The notes below the pieces were generated by a model. The model was not told where the DNA came from, searched no databases, and was given only the letters and a program-made list of their open reading frames with translations. A DNA stretch of 64,000 nt. Source: Hominilimicola fabiformis (GTDB lineage Bacteria > Bacillota > Clostridia > UBA1381). Positions within the stretch are counted from its first letter, which is position 1; every line of letters begins with the position of its first letter. The stretch lies in the NCBI RefSeq assembly GCF_020687385.1, contig NZ_JAJEQM010000002.1, forward strand, positions 186,001 to 250,000, written 5' to 3'. The translations under genes and the position numbers were made by a program. Below, piece by piece: positions 37,677 to 46,813 of the stretch.

Positions 37677-38723
37677 ATGAGAAAACAAAAAAGAATTGTA
37701 AATATAGGCGGTGTGAAAATCGGCGGTGACAATCCCGTTGCAATTCAGTCTATGTGTAATACCGACACAAGAGATGTCAAAGCAACGGTAAATCAGATAC
37801 ATGAACTTGAAAATGCAGGCTGCGAGATAATTCGTGTTGCTGTGCCTGATATGGTTGCGGCTAAAGCCGTAGCGGATATAAAAAAGCAAATTCATATACC
37901 GCTTGTTGTCGATATACATTTTGATTATCGTCTTGCGTTGGAATGTATGAAAAACGGTGCGGATAAAGTCAGAATTAATCCCGGCAATATCGGTGACCGC
38001 GACAGAGTAAAGCAAGTTGTCGAAATGGCAAAGGAAAGAGAAATCCCTATCAGAATCGGCGTCAACGGCGGTTCGCTTGAAAGAGAATTACTTCAAAAAT
38101 ACGGTGGTGTAACTGCCGACGCACTTGTGGAAAGTGCTATGGGACACGTTGCAATTCTTGACGAACTTAATTTTAATAATGTGGTTGTGTCAATTAAGAT
38201 TTCAGACGTTCCGAAAATGCTTTGCGCATACAGAAAATTCAATGAAATATCGGATATTCCGTTGCATATCGGTGTAACCGAATCCGGTACGTTAAAAGGC
38301 GGAACGGTTAAATCGGCTGTCGGAATTGGTGCACTTTTGGCAGAAGGAATAGGCGATACTATGCGTGTTTCGCTTACGGCAAACCCTGTTGAAGAAATTT
38401 ATGCGGCGTATGATATTCAAAAGGTTTTGGGTATGAGAAAAACAGGTGCGGAGATAGTTTCGTGTCCGACTTGCGGAAGAACTCAACTTGACCTTATTTC
38501 AATCGCAAACGAAGTTGAAAAACGTGCCGCAAATATTGATAAACCTATTAAAATCGCCGTTATGGGTTGTGCGGTAAACGGACCCGGTGAAGCGAGAGAG
38601 GCTGATATAGGAATTGCAGGCGGAAAAGGTGAGGGACTTATTTTCAAAAAAGGCGAGATTATAAAGAAAGTACCTCAAGACAGCCTTGTCGATGAACTTA
38701 TGAAAGAAATAGAAACATTATAA
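37677..38723 (+). CDS. ispG: 4-hydroxy-3-methylbut-2-enyl diphosphate synthase (flavodoxin/ferredoxin)
   Basis: A 348-residue iron-sulfur enzyme of the MEP pathway that converts MEcPP to HMBPP. The TIM-barrel start is RIVNIGGVKIGGDNPVAIQSMCNTDT-like, and the 4Fe-4S ligands are two Cys in SCPTCGRTQ and one in MGCAVNGPGEA. ATG 37677 has GTGAGGT 9 bases upstream; an upstream in-frame ATG lies within rseP. It is the second isoprenoid gene in this operon after dxr. Confidence 0.96.
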   Translation: MRKQKRIVNIGGVKIGGDNPVAIQSMCNTDTRDVKATVNQIHELENAGCEIIRVAVPDMVAAKAVADIKKQIHIPLVVDIHFDYRLALECMKNGADKVRINPGNIGDRDRVKQVVEMAKEREIPIRIGVNGGSLERELLQKYGGVTADALVESAMGHVAILDELNFNNVVVSIKISDVPKMLCAYRKFNEISDIPLHIGVTESGTLKGGTVKSAVGIGALLAEGIGDTMRVSLTANPVEEIYAAYDIQKVLGMRKTGAEIVSCPTCGRTQLDLISIANEVEKRAANIDKPIKIAVMGCAVNGPGEAREADIGIAGGKGEGLIFKKGEIIKKVPQDSLVDELMKEIETL

Positions 38724-38743
38724 TACGAGAGGATTGGGATATA

Positions 38744-39178
38744 TTGAAGAAGTATCTTGTTATAAACGGCGTAAACTTAAATATGCTTGGTATCAGAGAA
38801 CCGGGAATATACGGAAACAGCACTCTTGACGATTTGGAAAACAACATCAGAAAAAAAGCAGATGAACTTGGTGTTGAGGTTGATTTTTTTCAAAGCAATT
38901 TTGAGGGCGAAATCGTTGAAAAAATACACAGTGCAATGGGTAATTACAACGGCATTATAATAAATCCGGGGGCATTTACTCATTATTCGTATGCTATCAG
39001 AGATGCGTTCGGTTCGGTTAAAATGGATGTAATCGAAGTACATATTTCAAATATCCATAAACGTGAAGAGTTCAGACATACATCTGTTATCGTACCTGAA
39101 TGTATAGGACAGATTTGCGGTTTGGGATTTAAGGGGTATGAACTTGCATTGGAGGCATTGGTATGCAGAGCAGAATAG
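38744..39178 (+). CDS. aroQ: 3-dehydroquinate dehydratase, type II
   Basis: A 144-residue dodecameric enzyme of the shikimate pathway. The N-terminus INGVNLNMLGIREPGIYGN carries the catalytic Arg and Tyr of the flexible lid, and INPGAFTHYSYAIRDAF and EVHISNIHKREEFR hold substrate-binding and general-acid residues. It starts at TTG 38744 behind AGAGGA. The M24 peptidase gene overlaps its end by 16 bases. No other shikimate genes are in the window. Confidence 0.95.
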   Translation: MKKYLVINGVNLNMLGIREPGIYGNSTLDDLENNIRKKADELGVEVDFFQSNFEGEIVEKIHSAMGNYNGIIINPGAFTHYSYAIRDAFGSVKMDVIEVHISNIHKREEFRHTSVIVPECIGQICGLGFKGYELALEALVCRAE

Positions 39179-40215
39179 ATAAACTGTGCGAAAAAATGCA
39201 CGATAACGAGGCGGTTTTTATATCAAGCTATCCGAATATATTTTATTACAGCGGTTTCACGTCAGAGGACGCATATTTGCTTATTTCGCACAGTGGCAAG
39301 TATATTATCACAGATTCGCGATACACAATACAGGCGCGTGAGCAAGCAAAAGGCTTTGAAGTGATTGATATTGCAAAAGGTTTTGAAAAAATATTTTCAA
39401 GAATAGACGAAAAATATATAGGTTTTGAAGAATCATATATGAGCGTCGGAGAAAATAAGCGAATAAGAGCAAAACTAAAAGACGGACAAGATTTTGTTGA
39501 AATGCAAAATCTTATAAACAAACCGCGAGAAATAAAAGACGAATGCGAAATTAAAAAAATTGCAGAAGCCGAAAAAATTGGAGATATGGCATTTGAATAT
39601 GTTTTAGGCAGAATTAAAGAGGGAGTAACCGAAAGAGAAATAGCACTTGATTTGGAGTTCTTTATGAAAAAACAAGGTGCGACTGCATTGTCGTTTGACA
39701 CTATTTCCGCATCGGGTATTCGTTCGGCAATGCCGCACGGCATAGCTACCGATAAAAAAATCGAAAACGGAGATTTTCTTACTTTGGATTTCGGCTGTGT
39801 TTTCGAGGGTTACTGTTCGGATATGACAAGAACAGTAGTTGTCGGCAAAGCGAATGATAAACAAAAAGAAATTTACAATACAGTTTTAAAAGCACAAACC
39901 ACTGCAATAGACGCAATTAAAGCAGGTATGAAGTGCAGTGAAGTGGACGGAGTGGCACGAAAGATTATAACCGACGCAGGTTACGGTGAGAACTTCGGTC
40001 ACAGTCTTGGACACAGTGTCGGTATTGAAATTCACGAAAATCCGTCATTTTCACCTAAAAACAATGCTGTTGTGCAAAACGGTAACGTAATTACGGTTGA
40101 ACCGGGAATTTATATAGACGGTTTCGGCGGTGTAAGAATTGAAGATTTAATCGTTGTACAAAACGGTAAAGCGGTAAATCTGACATCATCACCGAAAGAA
40201 CTTATTGAAATTTAA
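39163..40215 (+). CDS. Xaa-Pro aminopeptidase/dipeptidase family protein (M24B)
   Basis: A 350-residue dinuclear metallopeptidase that removes residues next to proline. The creatinase-like N-terminal domain (1-120) includes YSGFTSEDAYLLISHSGKYIITDSRY. The pita-bread domain carries the five metal ligands: LTLDFGC and YCSDMTRT (two Asp), FGHSLGHSVGIEIHE (His), VTVEPGIYI (Glu) and GVRIEDL (Glu). Its start overlaps the aroQ end, so the two are coupled. An aroQ-M24 pair is common in Clostridia, often before efp; efp is absent here. Confidence 0.93.
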   Translation: MQSRIDKLCEKMHDNEAVFISSYPNIFYYSGFTSEDAYLLISHSGKYIITDSRYTIQAREQAKGFEVIDIAKGFEKIFSRIDEKYIGFEESYMSVGENKRIRAKLKDGQDFVEMQNLINKPREIKDECEIKKIAEAEKIGDMAFEYVLGRIKEGVTEREIALDLEFFMKKQGATALSFDTISASGIRSAMPHGIATDKKIENGDFLTLDFGCVFEGYCSDMTRTVVVGKANDKQKEIYNTVLKAQTTAIDAIKAGMKCSEVDGVARKIITDAGYGENFGHSLGHSVGIEIHENPSFSPKNNAVVQNGNVITVEPGIYIDGFGGVRIEDLIVVQNGKAVNLTSSPKELIEI

Positions 40216-40222
40216 TACAGCT

Positions 40223-40262
40223 CAAAAATCACATCAATTTTGATGTGATTTTTGATTTTTTT
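40223..40262. terminator. Bidirectional terminator; copy of a second dispersed hairpin
   Basis: CAAAAATCACATCA, loop ATTT, TGATGTGATTTTTG, then T-rich. A close copy of the stem recurs at 43746-43774. It lies between the M24 gene and convergent spoIVB. Confidence 0.92.
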
Positions 40263-41244
40263 AATCTATGGTGTTAGTCATGTCAATCATATTTTCAGCA
40301 AGAGTACCATATCCTTTTGTGGGATTGTTTACAAATACATGAGTTACCGCACCTATAAGCATACCGTTTTGTATAATCGGCGAGCCGCTCATACCCTGAA
40401 CAATTCCGCCTGTGCAGTCGATTAAACGAGGGTCGGTAATTTCAATAATCAATCCTTTGTCGGAATCGTTTGTGATTTTGTTTATTTTTATCGAGTATTT
40501 TTCCGTTTTTTGCCCTATAACGTCTGAAAGTATATACGCGTCACTTTCGCCTATCTGTTCCTTTGCGGCAACGGGTATGGTATTATCAGAGGAAAATTCA
40601 TCGCAAGACATATTTCCGTAAATACCTATTTGTGAATTTATACTGATATTACCTATTGTATTACCGTCAAACGCACCGTTAATTTCTCCGGGATGACCTT
40701 TTGAACTTTTTGATACAGATAAAATATCGCAATTAAGAATATTTCCTGATTTAACGGATAAAATATTACCTGTATCAATATCGTTTATTCCGTGACCGAG
40801 TGCGGCAAAGCTGTTGTTTTGGGGATTGTAATAAGTCACAGTACCGATTCCGGCGGTACTGTCACGCACCCAAAGACCTAAACGGTATATATTGTCTTCC
40901 GATAAAACGGGAACGGCATTAATCAAAATATCTTGATTATCCCGCTTTATTGAAAGTGCCACACCGCTTGGATTTTCATTTACGGTCTTTGAAAATTCTT
41001 CTGTACTGTTGATGAGTTGATTATTTATTTTTTCTATTCTGTCATTTATCTTTATACCGTATTTTTTTGAAACATTTTCACCGTTTACTTCCGATGTCCC
41101 GACAACGAGCAAGCCGTCGGTATATATCTTTACGCCTACCGCTTTACCGATAGGAACGACTTTGATTTCATCGGCATAAACGCTTGTGAAAATACACAAA
41201 TTTAAAAGAAGAAAAACTACTATTTTACAGGAAACTTTTTTCAA
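40261..41244 (-). CDS. spoIVB: SpoIVB serine peptidase
   Basis: A 327-residue protease made in the forespore that crosses into the space between membranes and triggers sigma-K processing. A signal anchor (residues 5-22) is followed by a PDZ domain (about 40-115) and the S55 domain with AALGHGINDIDTG (His) and GGIVQGMSGSPII (catalytic Ser). TTG 41244 is chosen because AAAGGCGGTG lies 6 bases upstream; the frame is open 15 codons further without a ribosome site. In most spore formers spo0A follows this gene; here the M24 peptidase gene converges instead. Confidence 0.93.
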   Translation of the reverse strand: MKKVSCKIVVFLLLNLCIFTSVYADEIKVVPIGKAVGVKIYTDGLLVVGTSEVNGENVSKKYGIKINDRIEKINNQLINSTEEFSKTVNENPSGVALSIKRDNQDILINAVPVLSEDNIYRLGLWVRDSTAGIGTVTYYNPQNNSFAALGHGINDIDTGNILSVKSGNILNCDILSVSKSSKGHPGEINGAFDGNTIGNISINSQIGIYGNMSCDEFSSDNTIPVAAKEQIGESDAYILSDVIGQKTEKYSIKINKITNDSDKGLIIEITDPRLIDCTGGIVQGMSGSPIIQNGMLIGAVTHVFVNNPTKGYGTLAENMIDMTNTID

Positions 41245-41330
41245 ATTATTCACCGCCTTTCTACACTTAAATTTGCCGAAATTCGACACGTTTATACTGA
41301 AAAACTTATTGAAGAAATGGTTTTAAAAGT

Positions 41331-41359
41331 TTGTGTTTTTTCTGAATATGTGGTATAAT
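41331..41359 (+). promoter_or_regulatory. Sigma-A promoter of pcrA
   Basis: TTGTGT (41331-41336), 17 bases, TATAAT (41354-41359), with TGG before the -10. Predicted leader of about 127 bases. Confidence 0.75.
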
Positions 41360-41366
41360 AACCTCA

Positions 41367-41458
41367 CGAAACATACAAAAAATCAAAGATTTTTATGTTT
41401 CGGAGAACATTGTATCATAATACTGCGGCGACATTCAGCCGCCTTCGTTGTTATGATA
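41367..41458 (+). promoter_or_regulatory. Structured leader of pcrA: two hairpins
   Basis: Hairpin 1 (41367-41402): CGAAACAT and AAAAATC arms paired with GATTTTT and ATGTTTCG. Hairpin 2 (41413-41458): outer TATCATAA / TTATGATA, inner GCGGC / GCCGC. Neither has a terminating T-run. Whether a ligand or protein binds is unknown. Confidence 0.6.
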
Positions 41459-41492
41459 TAATAAAATGAAAACGATTTTAGGAGAACATTTG

Positions 41493-43712
41493 ATGAATAA
41501 TATGTTAGATAAACTTAACGAAAGGCAAAAAGAGGCTGTATTGGCAACGGAAGGTCCTGTTCTTGTGCTTGCAGGTGCGGGAAGCGGAAAAACAACGGTG
41601 CTTGTAAACAGAATTGCATATATGATTTCCGAAAAACATATACGTCCTTGGAATATTTTAGCGATAACTTTTACAAACAAAGCCGCAAGAGAAATGAAAG
41701 ACCGTATTGAAAGACTTTTGGGTGATACCGCAAAAGATATGTGGATTGGTACATTTCACTCGGTTTGCGTCAGAATTTTGCGTAGTTGTATTGATTTGCT
41801 TGGTTACAGCCGTGATTTTGTAATTTACGATACAGCAGATACAAAGACTGTTATGAAAGAATGTCTAAGAGAACTTGACATTGACGAAAAAAGTTTTCCT
41901 GTCAGAAACGTGTTGTCTATAATAAGTAACGCAAAAAATGACTTGATGGATGCGGCAACTTTTGAAAATGTTTACAAAAGCGATTATCGTATGAGCATAA
42001 TCGCAAAAATATATTACAGATACCAAACAAAACTGAGAAAAAACAATGCAGTCGATTTTGACGATATTATTTTGAATACAGTTAAGATTTTAAGTGAAAA
42101 TCCCGATGTATTGTCAAAATATCAAGATAAGTTTCAGTACATACTTGTTGATGAGTATCAGGATACGAACAATTCGCAGTATCTTCTTATAAATCTTCTT
42201 GCACAGGCAAACAGAAATCTTTGCGTTGTCGGTGATGACGACCAAAGTATTTATAAATTCAGAGGTGCAAATATCGGAAATATTCTTAATTTTGAAGATG
42301 ATTACTCTGATGTACAAAAGATAACGCTTGACCAAAATTACCGTTCAACGCAAAATATCCTTGATGCCGCAAACAGCGTTATATCTAACAATAAGGGTAG
42401 AATGGGTAAATCGTTGTGGACGTCAAACGGTGACGGAAACAAAGTTTTTGTATACACGGGTACAAACGAATATGACGAGGCAAGATATATTGCACGTCAG
42501 ATAAAAAAGCATTTCGATGAACAAGGTTCATTTTCGGATTGTGCGATACTGTACAGAACAAATGCACAGTCGCGTGTAATAGAAGAAATGCTTATGCGTG
42601 AGTCTGTTCCGTACAAAGTCCTTTCGGGACTTCGATTCTATGATCGTAAGGAAATTAAGGATATAATTGCATATTTGAGAGTTGTATATAATCCGAATGA
42701 TGATGTAAGTCTGGCAAGAATTATCAATGAGCCGAAAAGAAAAATCGGTAACGCAACGCTTGAAAAAGCGAGAAATATTGCACGTGAAAAGGAAACAAGT
42801 CTTTATGATGTTATTTCTCACGCGGACGATTACCCTGAATTTAAAACGGCTATAAAAAAATTACTTAGTTTTTCGGAAATAATACAATCACTTATCAAAC
42901 TTAAAGATACCGTTACGATTGAAGATCTTACGGGAAGAATATTGAATGATACAGGATATATGCCGGCACTTGTAATGGAAGATACAACGGAAAGTAAGAC
43001 AAGAATAGAAAACTTGGGCGAATTTATTTCTGTTATTACCGAGTTTGAGAAGAATGAAGAAACGGGGAATACACTGGGTGAATTTTTGGAAAATATAAGT
43101 CTTGTTTCGGATATAGACGGATATGACGAAAATGAGGACAGTGCGGTACTTATGACTATTCACAGTGCAAAAGGTCTTGAATTCCCGATTGTATTCTTGA
43201 GCGGTCTTGAAGAAGGATTGTTCCCGGGAATGCGCTCAATGGAATCGGACGATGATATAGAAGAAGAAAGACGTCTTTGCTATGTTGCGATAACGAGAGC
43301 GAAAGAACAGCTTTATATCACCAAAACGATAAGCAGAACTATTCACGGTAAAACAATGCCGACAACCGCGTCAAGATTTTTCAGGGAAATACCTGTTGAA
43401 TATCTTGAGGACAAGACAACGCTGCAACCGAAAGTTGCAAAGGTAATGCAAGACTTAGGAGTGCGTAATGCGTCTGCACCGAAAAAAGAAGTTTATATGA
43501 CAAAAGGGTTTGGCAGCAGTGTAAAATCAAGTGGTTCAACCGACTATTCTAAATTCAAAGCCGGTGATGCCGTTGAACACAGAACATTCGGACGCGGAGA
43601 AATTCTGAAAGCCACTCCTTGCGGAAATGACTGTATTCTTGAAATTCAATTTGAAAGTATCGGTTTTAAACGCCTTATGGCGGCATTTGCAAAGGTGAAA
43701 AAGATTAATTAA
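41493..43712 (+). CDS. pcrA: ATP-dependent DNA helicase PcrA (UvrD family)
   Basis: A 739-residue superfamily 1 helicase for repair and rolling-circle replication. Walker A is AGAGSGKTT (27-35), Walker B DEYQDTN, motif III VGDDDQSIYKFRGA, motif V TIHSAKGLEFPIVFL and motif VI RRLCYVAITRAKE. A C-terminal tail (about 685-739, AGDAVEHRTFGRGEILKA) is the Tudor-like domain that contacts RNA polymerase. ATG 41493 is chosen because AGGAGA lies 7 bases upstream; an earlier ATG at 41466 does not have one. ligA, its usual partner, is absent. Confidence 0.97.
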   Translation: MNNMLDKLNERQKEAVLATEGPVLVLAGAGSGKTTVLVNRIAYMISEKHIRPWNILAITFTNKAAREMKDRIERLLGDTAKDMWIGTFHSVCVRILRSCIDLLGYSRDFVIYDTADTKTVMKECLRELDIDEKSFPVRNVLSIISNAKNDLMDAATFENVYKSDYRMSIIAKIYYRYQTKLRKNNAVDFDDIILNTVKILSENPDVLSKYQDKFQYILVDEYQDTNNSQYLLINLLAQANRNLCVVGDDDQSIYKFRGANIGNILNFEDDYSDVQKITLDQNYRSTQNILDAANSVISNNKGRMGKSLWTSNGDGNKVFVYTGTNEYDEARYIARQIKKHFDEQGSFSDCAILYRTNAQSRVIEEMLMRESVPYKVLSGLRFYDRKEIKDIIAYLRVVYNPNDDVSLARIINEPKRKIGNATLEKARNIAREKETSLYDVISHADDYPEFKTAIKKLLSFSEIIQSLIKLKDTVTIEDLTGRILNDTGYMPALVMEDTTESKTRIENLGEFISVITEFEKNEETGNTLGEFLENISLVSDIDGYDENEDSAVLMTIHSAKGLEFPIVFLSGLEEGLFPGMRSMESDDDIEEERRLCYVAITRAKEQLYITKTISRTIHGKTMPTTASRFFREIPVEYLEDKTTLQPKVAKVMQDLGVRNASAPKKEVYMTKGFGSSVKSSGSTDYSKFKAGDAVEHRTFGRGEILKATPCGNDCILEIQFESIGFKRLMAAFAKVKKIN

Positions 43713-43716
43713 TAGA

Positions 43717-43744
43717 GAGCCTGTCGACAAAATGTCGACAGCTC
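43717..43744 (+). terminator. Hairpin after pcrA, copy of the GAGCCTGTCGACA repeat
   Basis: GAGCCTGTCGACA, loop AAA, TGTCGACAGCTC (one bulged C). It is nearly the same as half of the terminator at 28882-28919 but has no T-run of its own. Confidence 0.7.
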
Positions 43745-43745
43745 C

Positions 43746-43966
43746 AAAAATCACATCATGCTGATGTAATTTTTGAGTATTTTCAGAGAAAAATCTAAAG
43801 TTCCTCCAAAGTCGAAACTTTAGATTTTAAGCCATTTCTGCCGCGCATGTCGCCAGAAATGATTGAAACTTGAGGTTAGCTTTTTCAGTAGTTTTGCCTA
43901 CGGCAAAACCGCTCTGCGAGCGTTGGATGTCTTTCCGATACGCCATCAAACTCCCCAAAATAAAGC
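43746..43966. repeat. Block of consecutive inverted repeats between pcrA and the LysR gene
   Basis: No open frame of useful length. In order: AAAAATCACATCA / TGATGTAATTTTT (43746-43774), AAAATCTAAAGT / ACTTTAGATTTT (43790-43828), CATTTCTG / CAGAAATG (43833-43861), GTTTTGCC / GGCAAAAC (43891-43909) and CGCTC / GAGCG (43910-43922). The first matches the terminator at 40223-40254. The block may be stacked repeats, a miniature element remnant or a structured RNA. Confidence 0.6.
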
Positions 43967-43991
43967 AGACAAAGCCGTAAAGGTTTTGTCT
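43967..43991 (-). terminator. Terminator of the LysR-family gene
   Basis: AGACAAA / TTTGTCT stem with an inner GCC-GTAA-AGG loop, directly after the LysR stop codon. Confidence 0.55.
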
Positions 43992-43995
43992 ATAA

Positions 43996-44871
43996 TCAAT
44001 TAATGTTGATAAGCCTTAAAATATTATCATTAAACGGCTGAATATTTTGATTATATAAAAAGCCTGTTTCGCGTGGCGGTATTGCATTAGGCAGATTTAT
44101 TTCGATAAGTGAGCCGTTAGATAATTCGTTTTTTACAAACTGCTTTACCACACAAGAAACACCTATGCCGATTTTGGCAAATTCAATAAGCATATCCATA
44201 TCGTTCACTTCAAGGATATGCGTAGGATTGATATTGTTTTCGGCATAGTAGTTGTTAATATGCATACGGGAAACGTTGTCTTTGTTTAAAAGCATAATAT
44301 TGCCACGTTCAAAAATTTCAAAACCGTTGCAGTTAAGACGTTTCAAGTATGACGGAGTACAGACGAATGTGTCCTGTATTGCACCGAGCGGATAATATTC
44401 AAGACCGCTGATGTTGTCGGGCTTTGCCATAAGCGCAACGTCGATTTTACACTCTTCAAGCATTTTATGTGCATTTGCAGATGATGTACAAGTTATGGAA
44501 ACATCGGTGAAAGGATATTTTTCGGTGAATTTTTGAAGATAGGGCATAAGCAGGTACTTGCAAAGCACATTACTTGCGGCAATGCGAAGTCTGCCGTTGT
44601 TTTCAAGGTGCTTTAAATTGCTTTCGGTATCGGAGAGCATATTTAATGCTTGTTTTACGCCGTCATAAAGAAGTCTGCCGTTTTCGGTCAGAACAACACC
44701 TCTCGGTTTTCGTAAAAACAAAGTTGTTCCAAGACTTTCTTCAAGCTTTTTTATTGTCATACTTACAGCGGGCTGAGAAATATAAAGTTGCTCGGCAGAT
44801 TGAGAGATACTGCCGCACTCGGCAACACAAAGAAATACCTTGTATTTGGAAAGATTATCGTAGTTATACAT
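43996..44871 (-). CDS. LysR-family transcriptional regulator
   Basis: A 291-residue regulator with an N-terminal winged helix (residues 8-65, AECGSISQSAEQLYISQPAVSMTIKKLEESLGTTLFLR) and a periplasmic-binding-protein-like effector domain (about 90-291). It is transcribed divergently from leuCDB and the two start codons are 129 bases apart. That arrangement is the classical one for LysR proteins that control the neighbouring operon and themselves. Leucine-pathway control, for instance by isopropylmalate, is therefore inferred but not shown. CGAGGTG precedes the ATG. Confidence 0.9.
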   Translation of the reverse strand: MYNYDNLSKYKVFLCVAECGSISQSAEQLYISQPAVSMTIKKLEESLGTTLFLRKPRGVVLTENGRLLYDGVKQALNMLSDTESNLKHLENNGRLRIAASNVLCKYLLMPYLQKFTEKYPFTDVSITCTSSANAHKMLEECKIDVALMAKPDNISGLEYYPLGAIQDTFVCTPSYLKRLNCNGFEIFERGNIMLLNKDNVSRMHINNYYAENNINPTHILEVNDMDMLIEFAKIGIGVSCVVKQFVKNELSNGSLIEINLPNAIPPRETGFLYNQNIQPFNDNILRLININ

Positions 44872-44900
44872 TTGACACCTCGTATAAGTTATTTTTATGT

Positions 44901-44949
44901 ATAATATAAATTATATATATTTGAATTATATCACTTGTTGTGCTATAAT
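44901..44949 (+). promoter_or_regulatory. leuC promoter and possible LysR-type site
   Basis: TTGAAT (44921-44926), 17 bases, TATAAT (44944-44949). Just upstream, ATAAT-N4-ATTAT (44901-44914) is a short dyad of the size LysR proteins bind. The region is very AT-rich, so the dyad could be chance. Confidence 0.65.
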
Positions 44950-44999
44950 TCAATAGTAATAAAAGTAAAATAAACATTTCGGAAAGGAAGGTTTTTGTT

Positions 45000-46262
45000 A
45001 TGGGAATGACTATGACGCAAAAAATTCTTGCGAATGCCGCAGGAAAGGAAAGTGTTAAAGCCGGAGAACTTATTATGGCGAATTTAAACTTAGTTCTTGG
45101 CAACGACATAACAACTCCTGTTGCAATAGGAGAATTTGATAAGATAGGACTTGACGGAGTATTTGATAAAGCAAAAGTTGCTCTTGTTCCTGACCACTTT
45201 ACACCGAATAAGGATATTAAGTCTGCTCAGCAGGCATTAAAGGTCAGAACTTTTGCAAAGGAGCAGGATATTGTAAACTATTTTGAAGTCGGCGAAGTCG
45301 GTATCGAGCACGCACTTCTTCCTGAAAAAGGCTTGGTAGTTGCAGGTGACGTTGTTATCGGAGCAGACTCACATACTTGTACATACGGTGCATTGGGTGC
45401 TTTTTCAACAGGTGTCGGCTCAACAGATATGGCAGCCGGTATGGCAACAGGTAAGGCTTGGTTCAAAGTTCCCGAGGCTATTAAAATTAACCTGACAGGT
45501 AAGCTTAACAAATACACAAGCGGTAAGGACCTTATTTTACATATAATCGGTATGATTGGTGTTGACGGTGCACTTTACAAGTCAATGGAATTTACAGGTG
45601 AGGGTATGCACACTCTTACTATGGACGACCGTTTCTCAATCGCAAATATGGCTATTGAAGCAGGTGCTAAAAACGGTATATTTGAAGTTGACGATTTGAC
45701 TGTTGAATATATGAAAGACCATTCTGATAAAGAATATACAGTATTTAAAGCTGATGATGACGCTGAATATGTACAGACAATAGACATCGACCTTGCAACA
45801 GTTCCTCATACGGTTGCATTCCCTCACTTGCCTGAAAATGCAAGAACACCGGAAAACTGGGGCAATGTTGAAATTGACCAGGTTGTAATAGGTTCATGTA
45901 CAAACGGACGTATTTCGGATTTACGTCATGCGGCTGAAATTCTAAAGGGTAAGCACGTTAAAAAGGGTATAAGAGTTATCGTATTCCCTGCAACACAGGC
46001 AATTTACCTTGAAGCATTAAAAGACGGTACATTATCGACACTTGTTGAGGCAGGCTGTGTAATTTCGGCACCTACATGCGGACCGTGTCTTGGCGGTCAT
46101 ATGGGTATTTTGGCAGAAGGCGAAAGATGTGTTTCTACAACAAACAGAAACTTTATCGGACGTATGGGACACGTTGACAGTGAAGTTTATCTTGCGAGTC
46201 CTGAAGTTGCGGCCGCAAGTGCTGTAACGGGTAAGATAACAGCACCTGAAGAAGTAATGTAA
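45000..46262 (+). CDS. leuC: 3-isopropylmalate dehydratase, large subunit
   Basis: A 420-residue aconitase-type subunit with a 4Fe-4S cluster that, with LeuD, isomerises 2- to 3-isopropylmalate. Cluster cysteines are in [11 protein letters not shown] and [37 protein letters not shown] is the substrate-binding signature. The short length is that of the HacA/LeuC2-like group found in Firmicutes and archaea rather than the 460-residue enterobacterial form. GGAAGG lies 8 bases upstream. It is followed by leuD and leuB. Confidence 0.95.
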   Translation: MGMTMTQKILANAAGKESVKAGELIMANLNLVLGNDITTPVAIGEFDKIGLDGVFDKAKVALVPDHFTPNKDIKSAQQALKVRTFAKEQDIVNYFEVGEVGIEHALLPEKGLVVAGDVVIGADSHTCTYGALGAFSTGVGSTDMAAGMATGKAWFKVPEAIKINLTGKLNKYTSGKDLILHIIGMIGVDGALYKSMEFTGEGMHTLTMDDRFSIANMAIEAGAKNGIFEVDDLTVEYMKDHSDKEYTVFKADDDAEYVQTIDIDLATVPHTVAFPHLPENARTPENWGNVEIDQVVIGSCTNGRISDLRHAAEILKGKHVKKGIRVIVFPATQAIYLEALKDGTLSTLVEAGCVISAPTCGPCLGGHMGILAEGERCVSTTNRNFIGRMGHVDSEVYLASPEVAAASAVTGKITAPEEVM

Positions 46263-46275
46263 AAAATAAACTTCA

Positions 46276-46299
46276 CAACTTAAAATTGATTTTGAGTTG
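46276..46299 (+). other. Hairpin between leuC and leuD
   Basis: CAACTTAAAA, loop TTGA, TTTTGAGTTG (one G-T pair). It has no T-run and sits 15 bases before the leuD ribosome site; it may tune leuD expression or mRNA stability. Confidence 0.45.
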
Positions 46300-46320
46300 A
46301 GTTTGGAACGGAGGATTAAT

Positions 46321-46809
46321 ATGAAAGCAAACGGAAAAGTTATTAAATACGGAGATAACATTGATACAGACGTAATAATTCCGGCAAGATACCTTAACAC
46401 AACAGACCATAAGGAACTTGCGTCACACTGTATGGAAGATATAGATAAAGAATTTGTAAATAAAGTTAAAGACGGCGACATTATGGTCGGCGGTGCAAAC
46501 TTCGGCTGCGGTTCATCAAGAGAACACGCACCTATCGCTATAAAAGCAAGCGGTATTTCATGCGTAATCGCAAAGGATTTTGCAAGAATTTTCTATCGTA
46601 ACGCTATTAATATCGGACTTCCTATTCTTGAATGTGCCGAGGCGTCAGAGGATATAGACGAGGGCAATGAAGTAGAAGTTGATTTCGATACAGGTGTTAT
46701 CACAAACAAGACAAAGAATAAGACTTATCAAGCAGTTGCATTTCCTGAATTTATGCAGGGCATTATCAATGCAGGCGGTTTGGTTGAGTACATAAAGAAA
46801 GGAATGTAA
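46321..46809 (+). CDS. leuD: 3-isopropylmalate dehydratase, small subunit
   Basis: A 162-residue swivelling domain partner of Leu[16 protein letters not shown] near the N-terminus and [22 protein letters not shown] are the substrate-recognition motifs. ATG 46321 is chosen because CGGAGG lies 6 bases upstream; eight in-frame codons precede it without a ribosome site. leuB starts 4 bases after the stop. Confidence 0.96.
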   Translation: MKANGKVIKYGDNIDTDVIIPARYLNTTDHKELASHCMEDIDKEFVNKVKDGDIMVGGANFGCGSSREHAPIAIKASGISCVIAKDFARIFYRNAINIGLPILECAEASEDIDEGNEVEVDFDTGVITNKTKNKTYQAVAFPEFMQGIINAGGLVEYIKKGM

Positions 46810-46813
46810 TAAA

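Noticed and set aside
43717-43991. CRISPR array or tRNA cluster in the hairpin block
   Set aside because: The repeats differ from one another, spacing is irregular, there are no cas genes, and no tRNA-like TTC-loop or acceptor pattern is present.
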